From Lentzea flava (GTDB taxonomy: Bacteria; Actinomycetota; Actinomycetes; Mycobacteriales; Pseudonocardiaceae), in assembly GCF_014648475.1 (NCBI RefSeq), contig NZ_BMRE01000017.1:1-64000 (forward strand): a DNA stretch of 64,000 nucleotides, given 5' to 3'. The notes under the pieces were generated by a model, which made no database searches, was not told the DNA's origin, and worked only from the letters and a program-made list of their open reading frames with translations. The number at the start of each line of letters is the position of its first letter. The first letter of the stretch is position 1. Positions 26,393 to 34,643 of the stretch are shown here, piece after piece. The translations under genes were made by a program, and so were the position numbers.

Positions 26393-26414
26393 AATCGTCG
26401 CGAAGCGGCGATGA
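26305..26414. repeat. Right ~110-bp inverted repeat of HNH cassette
   Basis: Reverse complement of 24519-24626, with a 2-nt longer inner part. Ends in cgcgaagcggcgatga, mirroring the start of the left arm. The terminator at 26317-26344 is inside it. Confidence 0.85.
26317..26344 (+). terminator. Intrinsic terminator in right repeat arm
   Basis: GCCGGGC (26317-26323), 9-nt loop, GCCCGGC (26333-26339), then TTTTT (26340-26344). A canonical intrinsic terminator reading rightward; the mirrored one in the left arm reads leftward, so the cassette is insulated from both sides. Confidence 0.8.
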
Positions 26415-26589
26415 CGTAACCAACGCTCGTCAATGCCCGCGCAAGCACCTGCCCAAGGTGACCGAACCGCATCGGCGACCCCTCCGCTGGAACCCTCAGC
26501 GTCACGCCAGTACGCTCAATACCTTCAGTGTTTCCTGAAGTTAATCTATCTCAGCGGCGATTGTCGGTGCGATGTGAAAGCCTGAAGGG

Positions 26590-29328
26590 GTGTCACGTGC
26601 TTCGCGGTCCCCGGCCGAGGCCTACGCCCACTCCCGGCGCAACGCCCAGCGGCCCAAGCTGACCGACTTCGGCTCCGTCATCTCGTTCGAGCTGGACCCG
26701 TTCCAGCGCCAGGCCTGCGAGGCCCTGGAGGACGGTCACGGAGTGCTCGTCTGCGCCCCCACCGGTGCCGGCAAGACGGTGGTGGGCGAGTTCGCCGTGC
26801 ACCTGGCCCTCACCGAGGGTCGCAAGTGCTTCTACACCACGCCGATCAAGGCGCTCAGCAACCAGAAGTTCGCTGATCTCACCGCGCGTTACGGGCCGGA
26901 GAGCATCGGGCTGCTGACGGGCGACACGAGTGTCAACGGTGGGGCTCCCGTCGTGGTGATGACCACCGAGGTGCTGCGGAACATGCTGTACTCGGGTTCG
27001 TCCACTCTGGACGGACTCGCGTACGTCGTCATGGACGAGGTGCACTACCTCGCGGACCGGTTTCGCGGGCCCGTGTGGGAAGAGGTGATCCTGCACCTGC
27101 CGGAGCACGTGCAGGTGGTCGGGTTGTCCGCGACGGTCAGCAACGCCGAGGAGTTCGGTGAGTGGCTGGTCGCGGTGCGGGGCGACACGACGGTCGTGGT
27201 CGACGAGCATCGGCCCGTGCCGTTGTGGCAGCACATGCTGGTGGGCAACCAGATGCTCGATCTCTTCGAGGGGGACGAGACGCATGCGCGGATCAACGCC
27301 CAGGTGTTGCGCAAGACCGAGGAGCTGACGCGGTACCACGTGCCGTTCAGCCGGAACCGCAATCGCGGTGGCACCGGAAGGCCGTCGCGCAACAGCGGGT
27401 TCAAGCCGCCGTCGCGGATCGACATGATCCAGCGGATGGACGCGGCCGGGTTGTTGCCCGCGATCGTGTTCGTGTTCAGCCGGGCCGGGTGTGACGCTGC
27501 GGTCGCGCAGACCGCGCGGGCCGGGTTGCGGCTCAACACGCCGGAGGAGACCGAGCAGGTTCGGCGGATCATCGACGAGAAGACGCGCGACCTTCCCGAG
27601 GCCGATCTCATGGTGCTCGGGTACTGGGAGTGGCGGGAGGCGCTGGAGCGGGGCATCGCGTCGCACCACGCCGGGCTGCTGCCCGCGTTCAAGGAGACGG
27701 TCGAGGAGCTGTTCGTCCGCGGGCTGGTCAAGGTCGTGTTCGCGACCGAGACGCTCGCGCTGGGCATCAACATGCCCGCGCGGACGGTCGTGCTCGAGAA
27801 GCTCGTCAAGTACAACGGTGAGGCGCACGTCGACCTCACGCCGGGGGAGTACACGCAGCTCACCGGGCGGGCGGGGCGTCGTGGCATCGACGTCGAGGGG
27901 CACGCGGTCGTCGTGTGGCAGCCCGGGATCGACCCCAAGGCGGTCGGCGGGCTCGCCTCCACGCGCACGTACCCGCTTCGCTCCAGCTTCCGACCCGGCT
28001 ACAACATGGCCGTCAACCTCGTGCACCAGCTGGGTGCCGCGGCCGCGCGCGAGATCCTGGAGCAGTCGTTCGCGCAGTTCCAGGCCGACCGGTCGGTGGT
28101 CGGGCTGGCGCGGCGGATCGAGCGCAACAAGGACGCGCTCGAGGGCTATGCCGAGTCGATGACGTGCCACCTCGGCGACTTCGCGGAGTACGCGTCGCTG
28201 CGCCGCAGGGTCGCCGACCGGGAGAAGCAGCTCGCGAAGCAGAACACGAACGCGCGGCGCATCGAGACCGCCAAGTCGCTGGAGCGACTGCGCAAGGGCG
28301 ACGTGATCGCGGTGCCGTCCGGGCGCAGGTCGGGCCTCGCCGTCGTCATCGACCCCGGCATCGAGCCGCTGGGCGAGGCGCGGCCGCTGGTCGTCACCGA
28401 GGACCGCTGGTCGGGCCGGCTGACCTCGGCGGACTTCCCGGCGCCGGTCGAGGTGCTGGGCCACATCCGGCTGCCGCGGCAGGTGGACGTGCGCTCGCCC
28501 AAGTCGCGGCGCGACCTCGCGTCGACGGTCCGCAACACCGGGATCGCCGTGCCGTCGCGCGGGCGCAAGAAGACCACGGCGGACGACGACCCCGAGCTCG
28601 CGACGTTGCGCCGTGCCCTGCGCGCGCACCCCTGCCACGGCTGTGACCAGCGCGAAGACCACGCGCGGTGGGGCGAGCGGTACCACCGGCTGCTGGCCGA
28701 GACCGAGCAGCTGGAGCGCAAGGTCGCGGCGACGACGCACTCGCTGGCGCGTCAGTTCGACCGCATCCGGGCGTTGCTGCGCGAACGGGGCTACCTGTCC
28801 GAGAACGACGAGGTCACGCAGGACGGCATGCGGCTGACCAGGCTCTACAGCGAGTCGGACCTGCTCGCCGCCGAGTGCCTGCGCCACGGCGTGTGGAAGG
28901 GCCTCAGGCCGGAGGAGCTGGCGGCCGTGGTGTCGTCGCTGGTCTACGAGGCGCGGCGGGACGGTCCGGTCGAGGCGCGGCTGCCGCAGGGGCCGGTGTC
29001 GGACGCGATGCTGAAGACCGTGCGGCTGTGGGCGGAGATCGAGGACGACGAGCGCCGCCACAAGCTGGAGCGCATCACGCGCCAGCCCGACCCCGGGTTC
29101 GCGTGGCCGGTGTTCCGCTGGGCGCGCGGCGAGTCGCTCGAAAAGGTGCTGAGCGCGGCCGAGGCGGGCGGCAACGAGCTCGGCGCGGGCGATTTCGTCC
29201 GTTGGTGCCGTCAGGTGATCGACCTTTTGGACCAGATCCGTGATGTGGTCGGACGAGAGGACCCGGTCGGCTCGGCCGCGGCGAAGGCTGTCGACGCGCT
29301 GCGGCGCGGTGTTGTGGCGATGATGTGA
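26590..29328 (+). CDS. helY: Ski2/Mtr4-like DEAD/DEAH-box helicase HelY
   Basis: 912 residues, GTG start with GAAGG just upstream (close spacing, start slightly uncertain). RecA-like domain 1: VCAPTGAGKTVVGEFA (Walker A), VVMDEVHYLAD (DEVH box), GLSATVSN (motif III). Domain 2: FATETLALGINMPARTVV and TGRAGRRGIDVEG (motif VI). The C-terminal part (LRKGDVIAVPSGRRSGLAVV, rRNA-processing ARCH-like, then DSHCT region) matches actinobacterial HelY. Thought to unwind structured RNA. It usually follows pafBC-tatAC, as here apart from the inserted htpG and HNH cassette. Confidence 0.94.
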   Translation: MSRASRSPAEAYAHSRRNAQRPKLTDFGSVISFELDPFQRQACEALEDGHGVLVCAPTGAGKTVVGEFAVHLALTEGRKCFYTTPIKALSNQKFADLTARYGPESIGLLTGDTSVNGGAPVVVMTTEVLRNMLYSGSSTLDGLAYVVMDEVHYLADRFRGPVWEEVILHLPEHVQVVGLSATVSNAEEFGEWLVAVRGDTTVVVDEHRPVPLWQHMLVGNQMLDLFEGDETHARINAQVLRKTEELTRYHVPFSRNRNRGGTGRPSRNSGFKPPSRIDMIQRMDAAGLLPAIVFVFSRAGCDAAVAQTARAGLRLNTPEETEQVRRIIDEKTRDLPEADLMVLGYWEWREALERGIASHHAGLLPAFKETVEELFVRGLVKVVFATETLALGINMPARTVVLEKLVKYNGEAHVDLTPGEYTQLTGRAGRRGIDVEGHAVVVWQPGIDPKAVGGLASTRTYPLRSSFRPGYNMAVNLVHQLGAAAAREILEQSFAQFQADRSVVGLARRIERNKDALEGYAESMTCHLGDFAEYASLRRRVADREKQLAKQNTNARRIETAKSLERLRKGDVIAVPSGRRSGLAVVIDPGIEPLGEARPLVVTEDRWSGRLTSADFPAPVEVLGHIRLPRQVDVRSPKSRRDLASTVRNTGIAVPSRGRKKTTADDDPELATLRRALRAHPCHGCDQREDHARWGERYHRLLAETEQLERKVAATTHSLARQFDRIRALLRERGYLSENDEVTQDGMRLTRLYSESDLLAAECLRHGVWKGLRPEELAAVVSSLVYEARRDGPVEARLPQGPVSDAMLKTVRLWAEIEDDERRHKLERITRQPDPGFAWPVFRWARGESLEKVLSAAEAGGNELGAGDFVRWCRQVIDLLDQIRDVVGREDPVGSAAAKAVDALRRGVVAMM

Positions 29329-29424
29329 CATGGGCCTGACAAAGGTTTTGCGAGTCGGAGTAAAGACTGACGTCAACGGTGTGGTTGGATCGCGCCGCAA
29401 CGTCGTACACACGGAGGTCGACAG

Positions 29425-30096
29425 ATGAGCAGCCCGTACGGACCGTCCGGAGGGAACGATCCGCAGCAGCCCTGGGGCCAGCCGCAGCAGCCCTACGGTG
29501 GCGGTTTCCCTCCCGGTACCCCGTCCGGCGGCTTCCCGGCTCAGAACCCCTACGGCCAGCCGCAGCCCCAGCCGGGCCAGCAGCAGCCGTACCCCGGTTT
29601 CGATCCGTCGCAGCAGCAGACGCAGCAGTACGGCGTGCCCCAGCAGCCCCAGTCGAACCCGTACGGCACGCCCGTGCAGGGCGACCCGTACGGCCAGCAG
29701 ACCCAGCAGTACCCCGGCCAGCAGCCCAACCCGTACGGGCAGCAGCCGGGCTTCGGCCCGCCGGTGCCGCAGAAGAAGTCCAGCGCGGGCATCTGGGTCG
29801 CCGCGGTCGTCGTCGTGCTGCTCGTCGGCGGTGTGCTGTTCGCCGGTTTCGTGACGCCCGCCTTCTTCAAGAAGAAGATCTTCGACAACACCGCCGTGCA
29901 GACCGGCATCGTCCAGATCCTGAAGGACGAGTACAAGATCTCCGACGTCGGCAGCGCGACCTGCACCGGTGAGAACGAGGTCAAGCCCAACACCTCGTTC
30001 GAGTGCAAGGTCCAGGTCGGCGGCAAGGACAAGAAGGTCAAGATCGTCGTCAAGACCGAGGACGGCGAGTACGAGGTCGGTCAGCCCACCGGCTGA
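29425..30096 (+). CDS. DUF4333 membrane protein with Pro/Gln-rich N-terminus
   Basis: 223 residues. Residues 1-115 are low-complexity and rich in Gln, Pro, Gly and Tyr (repeating PYG and QQ motifs). One membrane helix follows (GIWVAAVVVVLLVGGVLFAGF, about 125-145). The external C-terminal DUF4333 domain has its two Cys (ATCTGENEVKPNTSFECKV), probably disulphide-bonded. Function unknown; the topology suggests an envelope protein with a cytoplasmic disordered tail. Separate promoter in the 96-bp gap after helY. Confidence 0.85.
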   Translation: MSSPYGPSGGNDPQQPWGQPQQPYGGGFPPGTPSGGFPAQNPYGQPQPQPGQQQPYPGFDPSQQQTQQYGVPQQPQSNPYGTPVQGDPYGQQTQQYPGQQPNPYGQQPGFGPPVPQKKSSAGIWVAAVVVVLLVGGVLFAGFVTPAFFKKKIFDNTAVQTGIVQILKDEYKISDVGSATCTGENEVKPNTSFECKVQVGGKDKKVKIVVKTEDGEYEVGQPTG

Positions 30097-30153
30097 TCCG
30101 CACAGCGGAAACTCGGGTGCGCCCGCGGTCGTGCGTGAGCCACGATCACGGGC

Positions 30154-31323
30154 GTGACCGACATCCGCGTGCTGAACGACGAAGCGCAGTTCCGGGCCCA
30201 CACCACGGTCTTCCGCCGTGCGATGCACATGCCGGGCCCCTCGGACGACGACTGGAAGGTCACCCGGCCCTCCTACGAGCCCGATCGCGCGCTCGCGGCC
30301 TTCGACGGCGACGAAATGATCGGCACCACCCAGTCGTACGGTTCCTCTCTCGTGGTGCCCGGTGGCGCCGTGGTGCCGCACTCCGCCATCTCCCGTGTCG
30401 GCGTCCGTGCCGACTACACGCGCCGTGGCGTGTTGACCGCCCTGATGCGCGAGCAACTGTCCACGCTGCCCGACCCGGTGGCCACGCTGCGCGCCTCCGA
30501 GGGCCGCATCTACGGCCGTTTCGGCTACGGCCTCGCCGGTCGGTGGCGGGTCGTGGAGATCGACGCCCGGCGCGCCGTGATCCCCGGCGAGATGACCGGC
30601 CGCGTGCGGATGCTCGACCAGGACACCGCCGACAAGCTGCTGCCGGAGCTGCACGAGGCCGTCGGACTGTGGCGGCCGGGCCAGATCAGCCGGTGGCCGG
30701 GGTGGTGGGCCCGGTCGCGCGACCGCGAGAGCAACGCGAAGAACACGGTCACCGTCGTCCACAGTGGATCGGACGGTGACGACGGTTTCCTGACCTACCA
30801 GGTGACTGAGGACAAGGACTTCAAGCGCCGGATGTCCATTGAGGACTTCGAGTGGGCGAACGACGACGCGTGGCGCGACCTGTGGATCTACGCGGCGCGG
30901 CTCGACCTGGTCGACCTGATCGAGATCGACGCGGCGCTCGACGACCCGTTCTGGTGGCTCTTCGAGGACCCTCGCGTCGTCCGCTCCAAGGACGTGTACG
31001 ACGAGATCTGGCTGCGCCTGGTCGACGTCCCGCGCATGCTCTCGGCCCGCACCTACGGCGCCGCCGAACCGGTCGTGATCGAGATCCGGGACAGGCTGCT
31101 GCCCGCCAACGACGGCTGCTACCGGGTGTCGCCGGACGGCGCCGAACGCGTCGACGAGCAGGCCGACATCACGATGCCGGTCGACCTGCTCGGTGCCGCC
31201 TACCTCGGCGACACGACGTTCTCGCAGCTCGCGGCGGCCAAGCGGATCGAGGGGACCCGCCTGGCCGACGCGGACGCGTTGTTCGCGGTGCCGCGGAAGC
31301 CGTACTGCGGCACGTTCTTCTAG
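30154..31323 (+). CDS. Eis-type GNAT acetyltransferase
   Basis: 389 residues, GTG start. Same architecture as mycobacterial Eis: N-terminal GNAT domain with ISRVGVRADYTRRGVLTALMREQL, a second GNAT-like domain, and a C-terminal sterol-carrier-like domain ending in YCGTFF, where the terminal carboxylate acts as catalytic base in Eis (known). Eis proteins multi-acetylate aminoglycosides and other amines as hexamers. The natural substrate here is unknown. Confidence 0.88.
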   Translation: MTDIRVLNDEAQFRAHTTVFRRAMHMPGPSDDDWKVTRPSYEPDRALAAFDGDEMIGTTQSYGSSLVVPGGAVVPHSAISRVGVRADYTRRGVLTALMREQLSTLPDPVATLRASEGRIYGRFGYGLAGRWRVVEIDARRAVIPGEMTGRVRMLDQDTADKLLPELHEAVGLWRPGQISRWPGWWARSRDRESNAKNTVTVVHSGSDGDDGFLTYQVTEDKDFKRRMSIEDFEWANDDAWRDLWIYAARLDLVDLIEIDAALDDPFWWLFEDPRVVRSKDVYDEIWLRLVDVPRMLSARTYGAAEPVVIEIRDRLLPANDGCYRVSPDGAERVDEQADITMPVDLLGAAYLGDTTFSQLAAAKRIEGTRLADADALFAVPRKPYCGTFF

Positions 31324-31333
31324 CGCGGTTCGA

Positions 31334-32380
31334 TCACATGGCGTACCGGAGGGTGGAGTCGCCGTAGCCGGCGGCGGTGGCCCAGTGGGCGAGCCAGGTG
31401 GAGTAGCCGGTGGCGGCGTCGAGGACGTGTGCTTCGGTGCGGCCTGATCCGGTCGGTCCGGTGCCGACGATGACGAGGTCGGCCCGGCCGTCCCCGTTGA
31501 CGTCGCCGAGGACGAATCGGTCGGCGGAGTTGCCGTAGCCGGCGGCGGTGGCCCAGTGGGCGAGCCAGGTGGAGTAGCCGGTGGCGCCGTCGAGGACGTG
31601 TGCCTCGGTGCGGCCCGATCCGGTCGGTCCGGTACCGACGATGACAAGGTCGGCGCGGCCGTCTCCGTTGACGTCGCCGACGAGGTGGCGGTCGCTGTCC
31701 GCGCCGCTGTAGCCGGCGGCCGTGGCCCAGTGCGCGTACCAGGTGGAGTAGCCGGTGGCGGCGTCGAGGACGTGTGCTTCGGTGCGGCCCGATCCGGTCG
31801 GCCCGGTCGCGACGATGACGAGGTCGGCGCGGCCGTCCCCGCTGACGTCCGGGTTGCGCAGGTCGGCGATGTGCAGGAACGCCTCCGGCCAGCCGTTCGA
31901 CCTGGTGAGCGTGCGAGCACCGAAAACGCCCGTGTAGCTGCGGTTGTACTCGTGCACGACCACGGTGTTCCCGCCGTCGCGCACCTCGGCGACCATGGCC
32001 ACGTGCCCGTACCCGCCGCCGTAGTTCGCGCCCCACCAGGCGACGGCACCACGTCTCGGCGTGTCATCCACGGGCTTTCCGCGGTTGATCGCACCCTGTC
32101 GCCAGTCCTTGGCGTGCCCGCTGTTGTTCACCTGGATGCTGCTCCAGTTGAACCGGATGTCGGTCGTGGTGCCGCCGAGCTGCTGGTTGAGCGTCCAGGC
32201 GGCGTAGTCGGTGCAGTTGCGGTAGTAGAAGCGCAGCGGGGAAAGCTGGTTCATGTTCGCCTGCGGCCACGGGTAGTCGTTGCCCAGTGCGATCGCTGGG
32301 GCGGGCACGAGCAACGTGGCGAGCAGCACCAGCAGCCCGGTCAGGCTGAACAGCCGTCTTCGGTGTCGAGTTGGGGTCAT
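31334..32380 (-). CDS. Secreted CHAP-domain protein with three FG-GAP repeats
   Basis: 348 residues, ATG after a ggag site. Signal peptide (LFSLTGLLVLLATLLVPAPAIA). CHAP-type amidase/endopeptidase domain at ~35-170 with catalytic Cys56 (RNCTDYAAW) and His126 (GYGHVAMV). Three near-identical FG-GAP/VCBS units of 57-58 residues follow from ~178, each beginning DVNGDGRADLVIV, a calcium-binding pattern. It probably cleaves peptidoglycan peptides outside the cell. Divergent from a second CHAP gene at 32645. Confidence 0.88.
   Translation of the reverse strand: MTPTRHRRRLFSLTGLLVLLATLLVPAPAIALGNDYPWPQANMNQLSPLRFYYRNCTDYAAWTLNQQLGGTTTDIRFNWSSIQVNNSGHAKDWRQGAINRGKPVDDTPRRGAVAWWGANYGGGYGHVAMVAEVRDGGNTVVVHEYNRSYTGVFGARTLTRSNGWPEAFLHIADLRNPDVSGDGRADLVIVATGPTGSGRTEAHVLDAATGYSTWYAHWATAAGYSGADSDRHLVGDVNGDGRADLVIVGTGPTGSGRTEAHVLDGATGYSTWLAHWATAAGYGNSADRFVLGDVNGDGRADLVIVGTGPTGSGRTEAHVLDAATGYSTWLAHWATAAGYGDSTLRYAM
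31340..31860. repeat. Tandem ~171-bp DNA repeats coding FG-GAP units
   Basis: Three copies with a 171-174-bp period, nearly identical at the nucleotide level (for example ggcggtggcccagtg at about 31373 and 31544, and a one-base variant near 31716). Such identity points to recent duplication or gene conversion. Confidence 0.8.
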
Positions 32381-32644
32381 GCGGACTCCATCGAGCCGGA
32401 AAGCCCAAGTGTGACAACGGAGATCCCACTCCGCCAGGAATGGTCCTCTGTGGACATCGAGGCGGGTGGCAGTCGGGTGAACGAGATTGCGAATTGCGGG
32501 TGATTCTCCTGGTGCCCACATCGACCACGGGTCTGCGCATAGGAATTCGGGCTGGGCGGTCCGTGTGATCGTCAGGAAGAGCGCTAACCGGCGCGAGTGA
32601 CTCCGCGACAAACGACTTGTCGTTCCCGGGAAGAGGAGTCGCTT
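32381..32644. promoter_or_regulatory. Divergent region between the two CHAP genes
   Basis: 264 bp holding both promoters and no credible gene. An agaggag ribosome-binding site precedes the rightward GTG. No clear shared palindrome is visible. Confidence 0.4.
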
Positions 32645-34615
32645 GTGCGGATCGCTCGTGTTGTGCGAAGACGTTTTGTTCTGCTGGCAGTGCTCGCGGT
32701 CGTGCTCGCCGGCCTGAGCACACCCCTGGCCTCCGCGGTGTCGACCACGCTCTGCACCGGGTACCAGGGGTGTGCTGCCGCCGGCCGCGGCAACGGGGAC
32801 TACGCGGCCAACAGCGGCACCTCGTACTGGGGCATGGATCCCGGTCACAACTGCACCAACTACGCGGCCTACCGTCTCATCCGGAACGGGGCGGACGCGA
32901 GTTACTTGCGGGGTTACGGCAACGCGTATCAGTGGGGATCCCGTGCCGCTCAGTACGGTGTCGCCGTCAACGGCACACCTGCCGTGGGCTCGATCGCGTG
33001 GTGGGATTCCAATTCGAACGGTTCGGGCTACTACGGTCACGTCGCGTACGTCGAGGAAGTCGGTCCGGGTTACGTCATCGTCTCCGAGGACAACTACGGC
33101 CGCGAATTCCACTGGAAGAAGCTCACGCCTGGCGGCTACTACCCGACCGGGTTCATCCACTTCAAGGACGTCGTCGCGCCGCCGCCCGCGCTGGGCGCTC
33201 CCGGCGCCATCACCGCTCTGGTGCACGGGTCGCGGGTGAACCTGTCCTGGGGCGCCGCGGCCGGTGCTGCCGACTACCAGGTGTACCGCGACGGCGCGCT
33301 CCTGGCCGCGGTCGGCGGCACTACCTACCTCGACGCGCGCGTCTCGCCGGGGCAGTCGTACAACTACGCGGTCGTGGCGCGGAACTCCGCGGGCACGTCG
33401 CCGCCGTCGACCAAGCGGATCACCACGGGCTTCGAGGCCGCCGACCGAGCCTATCTGCCCACAAAGGACGGTCCGGCGGAGTGCGGGCGGGCAGGTGCGC
33501 AGAACCACCAGGCCCTCGTGTGCACGATGCGCACCGCGACGGGCTGGTCGTCGGCGGCGACGGGCGCCGGCGACTGGGGCTACCTCGCCGACCGCACGTG
33601 GCTGCCGAACTCCGATGGCAGCGTGTCGTACTGCCGCCGGGTGGGCGACGGTGGACGGATCATGTGCGACAGGTTCGACGGAACAGCCTGGACGAGCACG
33701 ACCTCGCCGCAGATCGACGCCGGCTACCCGGAGAACCGGGCGGTGCTGTCGACCAAGGACGGTCCGGCGCTCTGCGGCCGGGCGGGCGGCGACACCTATC
33801 AGGCGCTGGTGTGCACGGTGCTGACCTCGTCCGGCTGGCGTTCGGTGACGTCCGGGGCCGGTGACTGGGGCTACTCCGCGGACCGGTCCTGGCTGGTGAA
33901 CCGCGACGGCACGGTGTCGTACTGCGGCCGGGTCGGTGACGGCGGCCGGGTCCGCTGTGACAGGTTCGACGGCACGGCCTGGTCCAGCTCGATCTCGGGA
34001 CAGGTGGACGTCGGCTACCCGGACAACCGCACCTACCTCGCGGCCAAGGACGGTCCGGCGTTGTGCGGGCGTGCTGGTGATCAGAACTACCAGGCGCTGG
34101 TGTGCACGGTGCAGACGCCGTCCGGCTGGGTGTCCGTCACGTCGGCGCGCGGCGACTGGGGCTACGCGGACCGCGCGTGGCTCACGAACGCCGACGGCAG
34201 CGTCTCGTACTGCCGACGGGTCGGTGATGGCGGCAGGGTGATGTGCGACAGGTTCGACGGAACGGCCTGGACGAGCACGACGTCGCCGCAGGTCGACACC
34301 GCCTACCCGGACAACCGCACCTACCTCGCGGCGAAGGACGGTCCGGCGTTGTGCGGGCGCGCTGGTGATCAGAACTACCAGGCGCTGGTGTGCACGGTGC
34401 TGACCCCGTCCGGCTGGGTGTCGGTGACGTCGGCGCGCGGCGACTGGGGCTACGACAGCGATCGCGCGTGGCTCACCAGCCGCGACGGCACCGCGTCGTA
34501 CTGCCGCCGCGTCGGCACCGGGAGCATCGTGCTGTGCGACAGGTTCGACGGCAGCGGCTGGACGTCGGTCTCGTCACCTGCCGTGGACGCCGGTTACCCG
34601 GACTCCTTCGCCTGA
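32645..34615 (+). CDS. Secreted CHAP-FnIII protein with four Cys-containing repeats
   Basis: 656 residues from GTG 32645 (agaggag upstream). Signal peptide (FVLLAVLAVVLAGLSTPLASA). CHAP domain ~35-175 with Cys70 (GHNCTNYAAY) and His132 (YYGHVAYVEEV). A fibronectin type III domain follows at ~183-265 (APGAITALVHGSRVNLSWGA). Four tandem ~96-residue units then run to the end, each with KDGPALCGRAG, ALVCTV, DGSVSYCRRVGDGG and MCDRFDGTAW (four Cys). I do not recognise a named family for this unit; wall or carbohydrate binding is inferred. Probably a peptidoglycan hydrolase. Confidence 0.85.
   Translation: MRIARVVRRRFVLLAVLAVVLAGLSTPLASAVSTTLCTGYQGCAAAGRGNGDYAANSGTSYWGMDPGHNCTNYAAYRLIRNGADASYLRGYGNAYQWGSRAAQYGVAVNGTPAVGSIAWWDSNSNGSGYYGHVAYVEEVGPGYVIVSEDNYGREFHWKKLTPGGYYPTGFIHFKDVVAPPPALGAPGAITALVHGSRVNLSWGAAAGAADYQVYRDGALLAAVGGTTYLDARVSPGQSYNYAVVARNSAGTSPPSTKRITTGFEAADRAYLPTKDGPAECGRAGAQNHQALVCTMRTATGWSSAATGAGDWGYLADRTWLPNSDGSVSYCRRVGDGGRIMCDRFDGTAWTSTTSPQIDAGYPENRAVLSTKDGPALCGRAGGDTYQALVCTVLTSSGWRSVTSGAGDWGYSADRSWLVNRDGTVSYCGRVGDGGRVRCDRFDGTAWSSSISGQVDVGYPDNRTYLAAKDGPALCGRAGDQNYQALVCTVQTPSGWVSVTSARGDWGYADRAWLTNADGSVSYCRRVGDGGRVMCDRFDGTAWTSTTSPQVDTAYPDNRTYLAAKDGPALCGRAGDQNYQALVCTVLTPSGWVSVTSARGDWGYDSDRAWLTSRDGTASYCRRVGTGSIVLCDRFDGSGWTSVSSPAVDAGYPDSFA
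33450..34612 (+). repeat. Four tandem ~285-288-bp repeats
   Basis: Units start near 33450, 33738, 34026 and 34311. Copies 3 and 4 are almost identical in DNA (for example ggacaaccgcacctacctcg at 34021 and 34309), indicating recent homogenisation. Copy 3 lacks one codon in the GDWGY region relative to the others. Confidence 0.8.
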
Positions 34616-34643
34616 TCGTGCGCCGCGCCTGGCCAGCACGCGG

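Larger units (their letters stand above)
25940..26589. other. Intergenic region between HNH gene and helY
   Basis: 650 bp without a credible gene. In order it holds a perfect 12-bp hairpin (25982-26014), a partial extra copy of the repeat end (26268-26300), the right inverted-repeat arm with its terminator (26305-26414), and a final 175 bp that contains an AT-rich patch near 26530-26555 (gttaatctatctcag), the likely helY promoter area. Confidence 0.6.

Noticed and set aside
31340..31860. Regularly spaced near-identical DNA, considered as a CRISPR or other array
   Set aside because: Period is 171-174 bp, in frame, and codes FG-GAP protein units; there are no spacers.
26593..32094. An 1833-codon open frame on the minus strand opposite helY, DUF4333 and eis
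   Set aside because: It is the antisense shadow of well-supported plus-strand genes in very GC-rich DNA; its product is Arg/His/Val-rich with no domain. Only its left end coincides with the real CHAP gene region, in another frame.
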